This document shows, piece after piece, positions 23,291 to 34,500 of a stretch of DNA of 64,000 bases. The position numbers and the translations under genes are program-made. The notes beneath the pieces are model-generated. The model was not told where the DNA came from, did not search any database, and saw only the letters and a list, made by a program, of their open reading frames with translations. The DNA is from Sclerotinia nivalis (lineage: Eukaryota; Ascomycota; Leotiomycetes; Helotiales; Sclerotiniaceae). The first letter of the stretch is position 1; each line of letters opens with the position of its first letter. The stretch covers positions 124,001 through 188,000 of the forward strand of contig JAPEIS010000006.1 in assembly GCA_029531795.1 (NCBI GenBank). The letters run 5' to 3'.

Positions 23291-24018
23291 TATGAAGACT
23301 TCATATAAAACAAAAAAACTAGATGATAAATGAATCGGCCTTTACAAGATTATCAAAATTTATCTTCGTGCTTGTCTTGTTCAATTATTTGAGAACATTA
23401 AAATCTTTCTTGTTTTCCATTATTCTCTTTTACTTTTAGTTTATACTAATCCTCACTTTCCAGTTCAAACAACAATTAATGAATCAGAATCCCTGATTAT
23501 ACAGGATAGAATTTTGGAGCGGGACGACGATGAGGATAAGCTTGTTCAGAAATGGATATTTAAAGGAGTTCTAGATAATCACGATGAGGATGGCCATCAT
23601 TATTTGGTTAAATGGAGATACTACACGCTAACTTGGCAATCAGCTAATGATTTAAAGGGTAACAAGAAGATTCTTATCGAATATTATCGCTTTCATTTAA
23701 AGAAGCCAGAACCGCCAGTTTGGATCCTAAAGCACCCTAATACTACTATATTGCAACCGGAACCACAGAATTTGCAATCGAAGTCATATAATGCGATTGC
23801 TACACCCATTCTACGAAAATCCATTCGCATCAAGATTGTTTGTTTCGTTTAAAGGTATATTACATGTTATAACAATAAGGAATATAACATTATTAAAGAA
23901 TATCATATATTTTTTGTTCAAGGATCTAATTGAGGAAAGAGATCTATATTTTTTCTTTATTTTTCTTTATTTTTTAATACTTATTTGGGGTCAAATGGGT
24001 TTCTTGAGAAGGGGGTAT
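23291..24018 (+). mobile_element. Chromovirus 3' fragment: integrase C-terminus and chromodomain
   Basis: The segment begins with a KKLDDKxIGLYKI stretch, the C-terminal integrase domain also visible near 3790 in copy A. It then reads into a chromodomain at about 23540-23700 (QKWIFKGVLDNHDEDGHHY, LVKWRYY, TLTWQ). It is less RIP-mutated than copies A and B. A polypurine tract (GAGAAGGGGG, 24006-24015) immediately precedes the LTR at 24019. It is joined without RNase H or integrase core to element D, so the junction is a deletion or a recombination point. Confidence 0.75.
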
Positions 24019-24181
24019 TGTTACGGGTTCATCTCTCTTCATCTGCACGTGATCATGTGTGCCTTAGGTATATATGTATACACTCACTTCTATATAGTCA
24101 GGTCACTTCCTTAACCTTCTTCTCCTCCTTGTAGTACAACAATAGATCAAACCTATACATACCTTTTCTCTTACCGTGATA
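24019..24181 (+). repeat. 3' LTR of the chromovirus fragment (163 bp)
   Basis: It starts TGTTACGGG just after a polypurine tract and ends CCGTGATA, the RIP-altered inverse. Apart from the terminal bases it does not resemble the LTRs at 4117/11071, 17136 or 20105, so it represents another LTR type. LINE sequence follows directly. Confidence 0.65.
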
Positions 24182-24189
24182 ACCCCTTT

Positions 24190-26181
24190 ATTTTAATTAA
24201 ACAATCCTATTCGAAGATTTGGATATACAAACGATATTGTATTAGTAGCTTTTTCTTCAAATTTACAATCTAATTATAATCAATTACGATCTGAAATATT
24301 GAAAGCTTTGGATTGGAGCAAATCTGAAAGAATCACTTTCGATTCTAAAAAGTCTGAACTGATATATTTCTTTAAAGACTTCAAGAAAGATATCGAAAAC
24401 TCTCGAAAGCTCTATCATTCTTACAAAAAATCTTTCAATAACAGAAAACCCAGATCTATTGAAATAATTGAGAGTTTATTTCGATAAGGAATTGAATTTC
24501 AATCCTTATATCCAAATCCTTATAGTTAAAGCCCTTACAATTACAAATGTTTTGTATTTACTTGAAAGAACAATTCGAAATATTCTATCAATTTTACTTC
24601 AAAAAGCGATTACTATTTGTATTTTGAAAAAATACTATTTTGCAATCGAAATTTGATGATTTAATCGAATTAGAAAACGAGATCTAAATTTTACAATTTC
24701 GAATCAAATGAATAAACATTTGAAATTTTTGAATAAGATTATACTAATTAATATTCAAACAATCCTTTCTGTATTTCATATAATTAATTCTGTTATCTTA
24801 TATAAGAAATCAAATCTAATACCCTTTGAAATTGAACTTAATCTGATATCCTAAAGTTTCGCAACCCGAATAATTCAGTTCGACCCTAAACACCCTCTTC
24901 AAATCCAAACCAAAAATATCCTAACTAAAGTTGATATCAAAACTATCAAATCAAGATTTTCAAGAATTATTCTAACTCTTTTAAAAACCGAATATATTAA
25001 TCCAATTATATTTTCTTTTTAGAAAAACAAAGAATTATATATTATTACAAAAACCAAAATCAATAATCCTCTCAATCGTTCGAAAAAACAAATAACTAAA
25101 GATTTCGAAAGATTTATATCTATAATTCCAAAAAGTGATCTACAAATCTTCTCCGATAATTCGAAAAACAAAGTTTTGAATAGTATTACAGAAAATAGAT
25201 CAATAACTTATCAATACAATCTACAAATAAATCAATAGATTTTCTTATTAAACTATAATATTGAAATCTTTGATATCAAAGCAATTGCAACTCTAAAAAA
25301 TGTTTAAATAACGATTCAATTATTTTCAACTAGATTTACTACAAACCTTTAGATTTTCTTAGATAATCTGAAGATTATTATATATTTAGATTTTCATTCG
25401 ATTGAATCCTCTTAATCTATATTCAAAGAATTCTACAAATTAACTATAGTTTGATCCTTCAAACCTTACTTGTTATATACCCGCCCTAGTTCAATTCGAA
25501 TTCGATGAATTCCTAGATATCTAAATATCCCCAGAAACAAAACAATGAATAAAACAATTAAAGAAAAAATAGTATTCCTATTCCTATCTAATTCTATCTA
25601 CACTTTCGCCTCCTTGAAAAAAATTGCTAAATCGAATACTAAATTAACAAAATCAAGATTATAAACAATTATAGCATTATTAAACTACAATAATCTTTTT
25701 ATAACTTATAGCAATCAATCGATTATACTTTCTTTTCAATAAACAATATTAGAATATATTTTAACAATTAGATTTCAATATAGCGATTTTGTAGTATATT
25801 ATAATCGATTCAATTACAAAGACCTTTATATCTTATACTTATATAGAAAAAGAAAATCCCTTCTTTATTTTTATTTTTATAAAATTGAAAACGTTCAAAA
25901 GACTCTTTCAAAGTTATCATTATCTAAAATTATCCTTTATCTTTTGGAAAGTATAAAAGAAATAGCGAAACTAATAGTTTAGCTCAAATCTACAAAGTTC
26001 TATCAAAATATATATTCTCGATTCTCTATACAATTTATAGATTGAAGAACTGCTTTGATTTTATTTTATTTTATTTTATTTTATTTTATTTTATTTCTGG
26101 GTTTTCTTTATATAAAGTATTAGGTTTTAGTTCGGAAAGATTGAGTTTGTATAAACTTTATAAAAAAAAAAAAAAAAAAAA
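24190..26181 (+). mobile_element. LINE remnant (Tad/I-like): reverse transcriptase and RNase H
   Basis: The segment starts in a degraded YADDI box (FGYTNDIVLVAF) and continues with LDWSKSERITFDSKKSELI, the region after the catalytic box in Tad-type LINEs. A VYFDKELNFN-like segment follows. An RNase H region is recognisable near 25140-25400 (FSDNSKN, then EIFDIKA). The upstream two thirds are missing. TTTTA repeats (26057-26095) and an A tract of about 20 (26162-26181) lie downstream. The A tract could be the element's tail, but this is uncertain. Confidence 0.6.
26057..26095. repeat. TTTTA microsatellite
   Basis: About eight uninterrupted 5-bp units lie near the right end of the repeat block. 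Confidence 0.85.
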
Positions 26182-26463
26182 CTTTATATTAACAAAACAT
26201 ACTAAAAAGCTTGATTACAATAATAAAGGAAAAAAAATCAAAAATCGAGAGATCTAATTGTATTGTAAAGAACAATTGAAATATCTATCCAAGGAATTAA
26301 TTCAATATGCAACAGTAATCATATAAACTTTGCTAAAGCATTTAATATATATAATACTAATAAATTAGATTAGTTAATTAGAAACCCAGGGGCCTTCCTT
26401 CCCTAGCGTTCTTTGTCCCAATTGGGAATTTGAGGCCTGTGTTTCGCACAGAGCCTCGGACGA

Positions 26464-26469
<6 letters not shown>

Positions 26470-26496
<27 letters not shown>
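26470..26496. repeat. AC dinucleotide microsatellite
   Basis: About thirteen AC units lie at the change from the AT-rich block to normal composition. An imperfect hairpin (GAGGCCTGTG ... CACAGAGCCTC, 26431-26456) lies just upstream. Confidence 0.85.
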
Positions 26497-26501
<5 letters not shown>

Positions 26502-27453
26502 CTTCTAGCTTGACTATAGTTACCGTACCAAAAAGGAGGCAGGTAACGTGACTCCAAAAGGGTCTATATAACTACTCCAACTCAATCTAGTTTAGAGAAA
26601 AATGCGCAACTTCAACTTAATCATTTTGTAACCGTTTCCGTCGTGTTTACTACTATAGAATATTAGCTACATACAACAATATATGCTTGATTACCCTTCC
26701 AATAATAATATATAATATAAATAGAATCTATAATTCATCGATTTATTTTTATTAGTGAAATAACTAAGTGGGTATAGTTAACTTTTTCGATGTTAGTTTT
26801 AGATCGGGCCTTATCTAATTTTGCTGTATTATATCATAACCTTCTGTATGATTTTGAGAGTTTAGTTTTGTAACAATTTCTTCGACTTGAGTGGTCAAAT
26901 ATATTGTATTTGTAAGCATGCAAAATCTGTTTATAATTCTAATCATCATATACGGGTCAGAAAGTACTTTGGGGATAAGTGAAAAGCTAGAAGAAGTTCA
27001 TGAGATCAAAATTGCTCAAAAGCCACAAGCCGTACAATGCTTAAAGAGTGGTAAGTCCAAGCTGGCCATGAACACCACGAAGCTTGCTCATGATTTATGA
27101 TTCCTCAGCAGGTCCAGGACAATATGTTCGAGCTTTCACTTTTGGCCTAACCTGTGGAAAAACATCACATTACACAGATTCAAAGTTCCCCTTGTCGACG
27201 TCCTAGCTACATCTAACATGACATAACCCTCAGGCACTACATGGTGTAAACAAAGATATGCAGGTAGTAGAAGTACGGCCAGCATAAAATAAAAAGCACA
27301 TCAATGATTCACAGATAACAAGCATGCAATGAGTGATATATATTTCGACATGCTCCGATAAATTGCTAGGATAATATCAAGAATCCATAGAAAGACTAGC
27401 ATGTAAGAGGCGAATAATGCGCAAAATTCTGTAAGCTACCACTGGCCGAATGT
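26497..27453. other. Intergenic, no gene supported
   Basis: Composition shifts here from the AT-rich repeat block to gene-like DNA. A short ORF at 26891-27100 has no recognisable features. The right part (from about 27100) is presumably 3' flank of the minus-strand gene that ends at 27454. Confidence 0.5.
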
Positions 27454-29051
27454 TCAATCTTCTTGACATTCAAACATTTCCTTCACTCCTTCGTATCTGT
27501 TAAGCAGACTTCCGTCAGGTTGACAAGCTATACAACGATTAAGATATCCAAACCAAAGGAAAGGCTGATCATGAGCAAGTTCTATCGGTCTCTGGGCCCA
27601 AAAATACGAGTCCGGCATCAAGCTTTGCAGGTTCTTTGGAGGCGTAACCATAACCTTTTCCATCTTACGTTCAATATAGAAGCTGCTCACCACCCAGGAA
27701 ATAAAAGCCACTTCGAAGTTAATCTTTCGCCAATAGTCCGGATTGCGCTCAACTTGCCGATAGTATAATGCTCTCGTCGCATTTGCATCTGCATACCTTC
27801 GTCCAAGCCATGCCAACATAGTTTGTATACTTTCTCGAAGCTCCGCCTTCAATTCTTGAAGATCATGTGGGCTTTTTGCATGAAGATACATATCTTGACA
27901 AGTGATGAAACAACTATGTGCAGTGTCATCAAGCAATTCCGCATTAATTGGCAAAAGACGTGCAACCGCTTGTGGTTCCGTCTCCCAACAGTTGTTCTCC
28001 ATTTTGAATATCCTAACGACAAAAGTAAGATGTTTTAGGATCGGACAACAAGTTTCAAGTGCTTTCCACATAGCTATTTCCCGTTCGGGGTTTGGTGATG
28101 GATCCGCTGGCCAAGATGAGGGTGATAAAGCAATGCTTTCGATGAGAGATAGATCCAAAGAAGTATGATTCCAACGCCAAAGTATACTCGTGATCTTGCT
28201 GAAATCATGAATAATCAAAGTATCATGACAAAAGTCGATGTATCCTTTGCGGCCGACCCGAATTTCACAGTTCGCAACTTTATCCCTGGGATGTCCGACA
28301 AGGCGAAGATTGAGGTCGCATCTTTTGACTGGAATGATGAGATCCATTTTCTTATATCTTTTCAAAAAGAGGAATTTCGATTCTTGGCAGACGTAAAGTA
28401 AAGGTACCGGAAGTTTAGTGGCGGGAGGACCATGTTGTCGTACATGGCAGGATAACCTTATCACCTTCTTATGCTGGTATTTCCGATCAACTTTGAGTTT
28501 GACAGCTCGAGGATTGCTGCTTAAAGCATGGTTCCATATGATGTATCGAAGTTCAATAGGCAATCTCTGAAATGGGGTGAACGAATCAAGAATTGGTACA
28601 ATGTGGTTGTAATCTGAAGGCCAGGCTATCTGAGTAGAATTTTTCGGAAGTTCATGATAAAATTTGATTTCAGAGATCAGCCATGTTTCTGAAATCTTTT
28701 AGCGAATGATTTTAATGTTGATTCTGGCATAATTCTTATAGATAGCTTACTTGGATCATAAATAAACTCATCTTTGAGCGATCGTGCCCTCTTCAGCGAT
28801 TCGTTCTCCTTTGTATTCCCAAGGTATTTCTCTTCCTTTGCTTTGAATTCTACGTGGAGTTGATTGTCTTCTTTTTCGTCCCGCCATTCTATCATTAAAT
28901 AGCTTCTTGGGTGATCTGGAAGTATAGAAATGGCGCCAGGAAGATATCGAGTATACTCTTCGACTGTCGAAGTAATTAGACCTGTTTGATGGGCCAGGTA
29001 GTGCCAAGATCTAGCCTCTAGTCTAGGATATTCTTCATCCATGGCTGCCAT
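27454..29051 (-). CDS. 2EXR-domain protein, two exons, 511 aa
   Basis: Exons are 29051-28751 and 28688-27454. The 62-nt intron has a GTAAGC donor, a GCTAA branch point and a TTTCAG acceptor, and it joins the frames exactly (phase 1). Without it the downstream frame has no ATG before the conserved motif. The 2EXR motif (F-Q-R-L-P-I-E-L-R-x-I-I-W-x-H-A-L) lies at residues 140-156. It is followed by a KLKVDRKYQ strand and a VCQES block, where family members have C-R-E-S-R. 2EXR proteins are numerous in Leotiomycetes and of unknown biochemical role. The N-terminal 140 residues are an extension outside the motif. The domain call is firm; the exact start (ATG 29051) is likely but unproven. Confidence 0.8.
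28689..28750 (-). other. Intron of the 2EXR gene
   Basis: The GTAAGC donor at 28750, GCTAAAAG branch region and TTTCAG acceptor ending at 28689 restore one open frame across an in-frame TAA. The length of 62 nt matches the other introns in this window. Confidence 0.75.
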
Positions 29052-31591
29052 TAATTTGAATTATTCGTTCAAAACTTCTGGGGGCTGTTACGTTGGTACT
29101 TGTGGAATTGAAAAAGGAAGGATAGAAAGAAGTATTTTCCCACAATATCCAAAACTTAGCCATAGTAATACTAGGTAAAGCAGTGAATACTGAGTTGCAT
29201 TCCGTCTCGTAATTTTTCCATCACAACCAAGAATAGTGAATATAACCGCAAGCTTGGGACTTTTCAAGCATGTCTAAAAGACCAAATGGTTACGCTGGAG
29301 TACCTCTGAAGTCTGCGTTGAATAAAATGTTTCGTACTGGCATTAAAATCCATGAGTTTTCATATTGAAGATACGAAATGAGGTTGATCAAAGGAAATAC
29401 CACAGCTCACTGCAGTGACTTGGGTAAAATCAAAAAGCTTGAATGCTCATTGCGCTGAGATACACTCAACCATAGCTTGCCAAGTTTGAATGTGTTCATG
29501 CAACTCTTGAATATCACAACTAACATTTGACAATAAAATTATGTTTTAAAGTCCTAGAGATCTTCACAAAGTTCTTCGCCAGCTTAAGTGATTCCGAGAA
29601 GTTCCATCCTCTTTACAAGGTGATTTTTCCACATATTTCCAAGCTCTAGCTGTTTAGGTTGGCATTTGACTTTTTTTGATAACGATATGCAAAAGCTCCT
29701 ATGGGCTCGTGAATGAAGACCGAGCAGGGTGTTCAATAGTCTGGAATTAAGTTCAATGTTTGAAAAGATGTAGATCATGAATATCTGGATTTTATTCAAT
29801 ATATCAAATGATTTCAATATCTCAATTACATCCACAATTACATCCAATGGCCCAAAACCCTTTAGCTTCTGGACAGTAATCCAGACAATTTGATACCTTG
29901 AGCACAAGAATATCTAAAAACTTCAGCGTCGACTTGCACAATGGAGTTTTCTATTACCTCTTACTATCTATCTATTCGTAGCTGTTATCACATACATCAC
30001 ATACGTATACAAAAATAGCCTCAAAACCAACAATCAAACAAGAGAACTACGCTAAGAAGATACTTCTTCCTGAAAGAATCAACATTCAATATGGGAGTTA
30101 ATGGAGTGCTAGCTATTCGTCATTCACTAGGGGAGGGTCCAGGCATGATAGCTGTGCTCATAGCACCTTTAGGTGATGATGTGATAATGCCACCAATGTG
30201 GCTATGATTTAACTTTTACATCATTTCAGATAATGGGTTGTTCAAATGAGAATTTTCAATCATACCATGTGGCCCAGTGAGGCGATGGGAACCCCACCTT
30301 CCTGAGATGATGCCATGAGAGCTCTCCTTTAGACTTTGGCTCATTGTTAAGATTCTTTTTTTTCTTCTTTTTTTTTTCTTTTGGTTCAACGGACAATGTT
30401 TGATATAGATGATCTTGATCATGAGACATTCGAATTGAAGGTAGTATATACATGGCGCCCAAAACATATGAGGAAGCCTCTATTTTCATTCTGTTAACCA
30501 AAGACATGGTAATCTTATTAAAGATGAACCCATAGTTCGGTGGCGTCAGACAGTATATTTATATAGAGGGGTAAAAAAGCTGACTGCAATATTGATCTTG
30601 ACCTACTCCGCTACTTCATAGGAAATAAGAACCAGCAAGTCCATGATTACCCCTTAACCACTACATTAACCGATGAACTGATCTTATAAGTCTATGACTT
30701 AACTTCTTCTCATCAGAAGAATACACTCCAATACCAAATTACCACATATACACAAGATCCCACATCAAGAATCAACAAACAAAAAACAAAATAAAAGTCT
30801 CTAGATGGAATTTTTCCAAGATCGTGTGTACAGAACCCTATTATCCTCCCTCACAACTCATCCTCACACCCATACAATTTTTTTTTCTTTTCCAAGAGCC
30901 TAGCCAACCCCTACCGTAAGCAGACCAATAGTAATTAATAGCCAAGGAAAGTGTATCTATCTATCTAGCTATAGACGAATAAATAAATAAAGCAGATAGG
31001 TAGGAAATCATAAATATAGATATAGATATAGAATATGAAGAGGAAATGGTATAGAAACGAGAAGGTATTGATAATCGATGCTATGTAAGATTTACCTCAT
31101 ACCACATATAAGGTGACGAAGGTAATGATCCTGTTGTTTGATACCTATAGAAGATATCTTTCATCTCACTTCACGTTAATCCAATATCATAAATCATATA
31201 TCAAATTGTTTCGCATCCCAAATCTCACATCAATTCAAATCACCTCACCACAGACAAAAACCTCTAGATCTTCACTAGTATAAAGCCAATAAAGCCAATA
31301 ATATAATATAATACATATCACAATCTTCCTTCTCTCCAACCGCTCCAACGACTCCTTCCCCCTTATCCCTATAGACGAATTTATCTCTTAGACGCGTAAA
31401 TTATGCATGCATGCAAATCACTTTACTTTTTCCCCTTTTCTCCATTCCTTACCTGCAAAGCCCATCATAATATTACCAATCAATCGTACAATTCAATTCC
31501 TATCCCATCCATGCCCAACCACCCGAATGATTCCCATTCATTATCCTTTTCATGATACCATATCATATCTTATTTCTCTGCTCTTACACTC
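29052..31591. other. Intergenic, about 2.5 kb, no gene supported
   Basis: Short ORFs (for example 29584-29907 on the minus strand) lack an ATG at a sensible place and show no motif. A T-rich tract lies at 30357-30381. The right part is the 3' flank of INO80. A spurious plus-strand Pro/Leu-rich ORF at 31407-31766 lies opposite the last INO80 exon. Confidence 0.6.
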
Positions 31592-34500
31592 CTACGCCAT
31601 ATCCACATCCCCATCCGCCATCGCCAACCTCTCTTTAGCCGTCTTAGCCTTTTTACTTCTTCCACCACCACCACTCTTCCGACTACTCGATCCCTTTTTC
31701 TTACTTGCATCACCAGTAATAGGTGTTGCTGTACCACTAGGTCTATTTGATCCATCGTCAAAATGACCTTCGCCTATAATTTATCCACAGTTAGCAATCA
31801 ATCCATGACATATTCATCTCATGATAATCATCTCATACCTCTTTCAAGGTATGAAACTAAACCATGCTATGCAAATCTAAAGACAAAATCAAAACTCACC
31901 CTCATGATAAAGATCTTCCAAACTTCCTCCACCACCCTCCTTCCCCTTCTTTCCTTTCCCCTTCCCCTTTTTACTAGCTGTCGGATTCTCAGCATCATAT
32001 CTCAACTGTTCAGCTTCCTTTCTCTCAATTTCCGCAGCCTCTTCATCATCCACCAACCACATTGCAATATCCTTTGTCCTATTCTCCTTACTTCTCGTAT
32101 TGAAATCAACACCACCACCTGTACCACCAGTCATAACAACCTTTTGAACCTCTTCTTTCTGTAAAGCTCTCTTGCGGATTCTCTCTTCGATTGTACCACG
32201 AGTAATCATACGATAGACTGTAACTTGACGAGTTTGTCCTAGACGATGAGCACGATCCATAGCTTGACTATCAATTGTAGGATTCCAATCAGAATCGTAG
32301 AAGATAACTGTATCAGCACTGGTAAGATTGATACCCAAACCACCAGCTCTTGTACTTAACAAGAAGATAAAAATCTCTGGTCGAGTTTGGAAATCATGGA
32401 CGGTATCTCTTCTATCCTCAAGTTTGGTGGAGCCATCAAGACGAAGGTACTTGTAATTACGATAAGTCAAATACTCTTCCATAAGATCAATCATACGTGT
32501 CATTTGGAAATACAAAAGAACACGATGACCACCTTCTTTAAGTTTAGTAAGTAAAGAATCGAGCTTCGCAAGTTTGCCTGAGTCAGTAACGAAGCGACGC
32601 ATTGATGGTACCTTGATATTGGTAAAGCGTTGTTTTTCCGAAGTAGGTAATGGTAACATTGGTTTTGGTGGATAGAATGATGGCGAAACCTTGGAGGTAA
32701 TCAATGCCTTCTCTTCAACAGGTGAAGGACCAAAGAGTGCACGTCTCATCGGAACATTGAACAAGATTTTCTGACTCTCAACGACGGCACCTCTGCTTGA
32801 ACATGTGACTTCAATAGGAGGAGCTGTTGCGCTCGGTCGACCACATTGTTCCATACGACTCATACCAGATTGACCCCAAACATCCTTAGCCACATTGAAG
32901 AGTTTGTTGAGATATCCTTCATTTGTAACTTCCGCAAGAGGCTTACGATCTTTCCTATTCACGATTTGAAGCATAGAATGAACTGGTGTATAGTTCTTGT
33001 CTTCCTCTTCATCATAGACAATGTTAAGTCTGCCAAGAGTCTGTGGCTTCTTTACAAGATCCACAGCACGCGCAAAAACATCCTTTCTTGATGCCGTTGA
33101 TAATTCTTGTACTGAGGTATTGGTAAAACGAAGCCATGAAAATGCTCCATCTTCTTTTGCACTGTCAACGATATTTTCAGGCTTCCAAACATTGAAAAGT
33201 GACTCTAAACATTTGGCCTTGACACCAGCATGCTCATTGTCATGCCCAGGTAAGTCCAGACGTCCACCTTCACGCCATATTAATCGAGGTAATGAATACT
33301 CAATCATATTACGCGCCGAGTAAGCCACAATAACATTTGGACCTTCTCTCAAGAATGAACCAGCTTCAGCAAAATAACTGAAAGATAAAGGTGACGTAGT
33401 TTCAGCACGTTCGAAAAGATCTGGATGATTACAAACCTTTCGGAATTGCATCACCAAATTCATCAAAGTGCCAGTATCATTATCATCTCCGATTGTTGCC
33501 TTCTCGATGAGATCCATGATGCTAATTTGATTTCGAAGGTTGCTGTAGTATGCTCGTTGACGGTAAGTAAGATCGCAGAAGATATCCTCTTCAATCTTAT
33601 CACCCAACTCTTTTTGCACATGCTTCTTGACACGACGAAGCATGAAAGGCTTCAAAATCATGTGCAAACGTTTGAGTTGATCCTCGTTGAGCTTAGTGTT
33701 ACTTTGAGCGTGGCTTTCAATATCCTTAGAAAACCACTCGCTGAATTCATCGTGAGAATCGAACAAACTAGGCATGATAAAATGTAGCAAAGCCCAAAGT
33801 TCTTGCATGTTGTTTTGAATAGGGGTACCAGTCAAAAGAAGACGATTTCTGCAATGGAAACCAAGTAAACTCTTCCATCTAGAACTTTGTGAACTCTTGA
33901 TCGCCTGAGCTTCATCCAAAATCATATATTGCCACTTCATCTTCTGGAAATAAGCGACATCCGAAACGACAAGCTGGTAGGAGGTAATAAGGACGTGGAA
34001 AGGGGCATCTTCAGTATACGTGATATGTTTTCGATCCCAAAACTTTCGTAAAACTTTTCGATCTGCTGCTGTGCCCCAATATGGTAATACCTTCAACCTT
34101 GGAACGAATTTGGTAATTTCTTGCTGCCAATTGTGAAGGGTAGATGCAGGAGCAACAACCAAAAATGGACCCCAAATACCATGTTTCTCCGCGAGATATG
34201 CCATGACGGAAATCGATTGAACAGTCTTACCCAGACCCATCTCATCTGCCAAAATACCATTGATACCTTGTTCGTAAAGATTGACAAGCCAATTGAGACC
34301 CTTGAGTTGATATTCCTTGAGTTGAGCTTGGAGCATCTTTGGTTGTTCGATATCGACATCACCCATACCTGCTGGATTTTGGAAGTTCATCTCCCCTTCA
34401 TCGTCCATAGCAGGTGCATCATCTTGTTTATTGAATGCTCTAGCCTTGTTCTGAGCTTCTTGAATAGCATTCTGAGCATTAGCCATAGCTGCAGCTTTCA

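Noticed and set aside
26891..27100. Plus-strand ORF of 69 aa with a hydrophobic start
   Set aside because: Alternative start, no motif, next to the AT-rich boundary; a secreted peptide cannot be supported.
29584..29907. Minus-strand ORF of 107 aa
   Set aside because: It begins with TTG, has no ATG at a sensible place, and shows no recognisable domain.
31407..31766. Plus-strand ORF of 119 aa, Pro/Leu-rich, opposite INO80
   Set aside because: It lies antisense to the last INO80 exon and its 3' flank; its composition mirrors the Gly/Lys-rich tail and it shows no domain.
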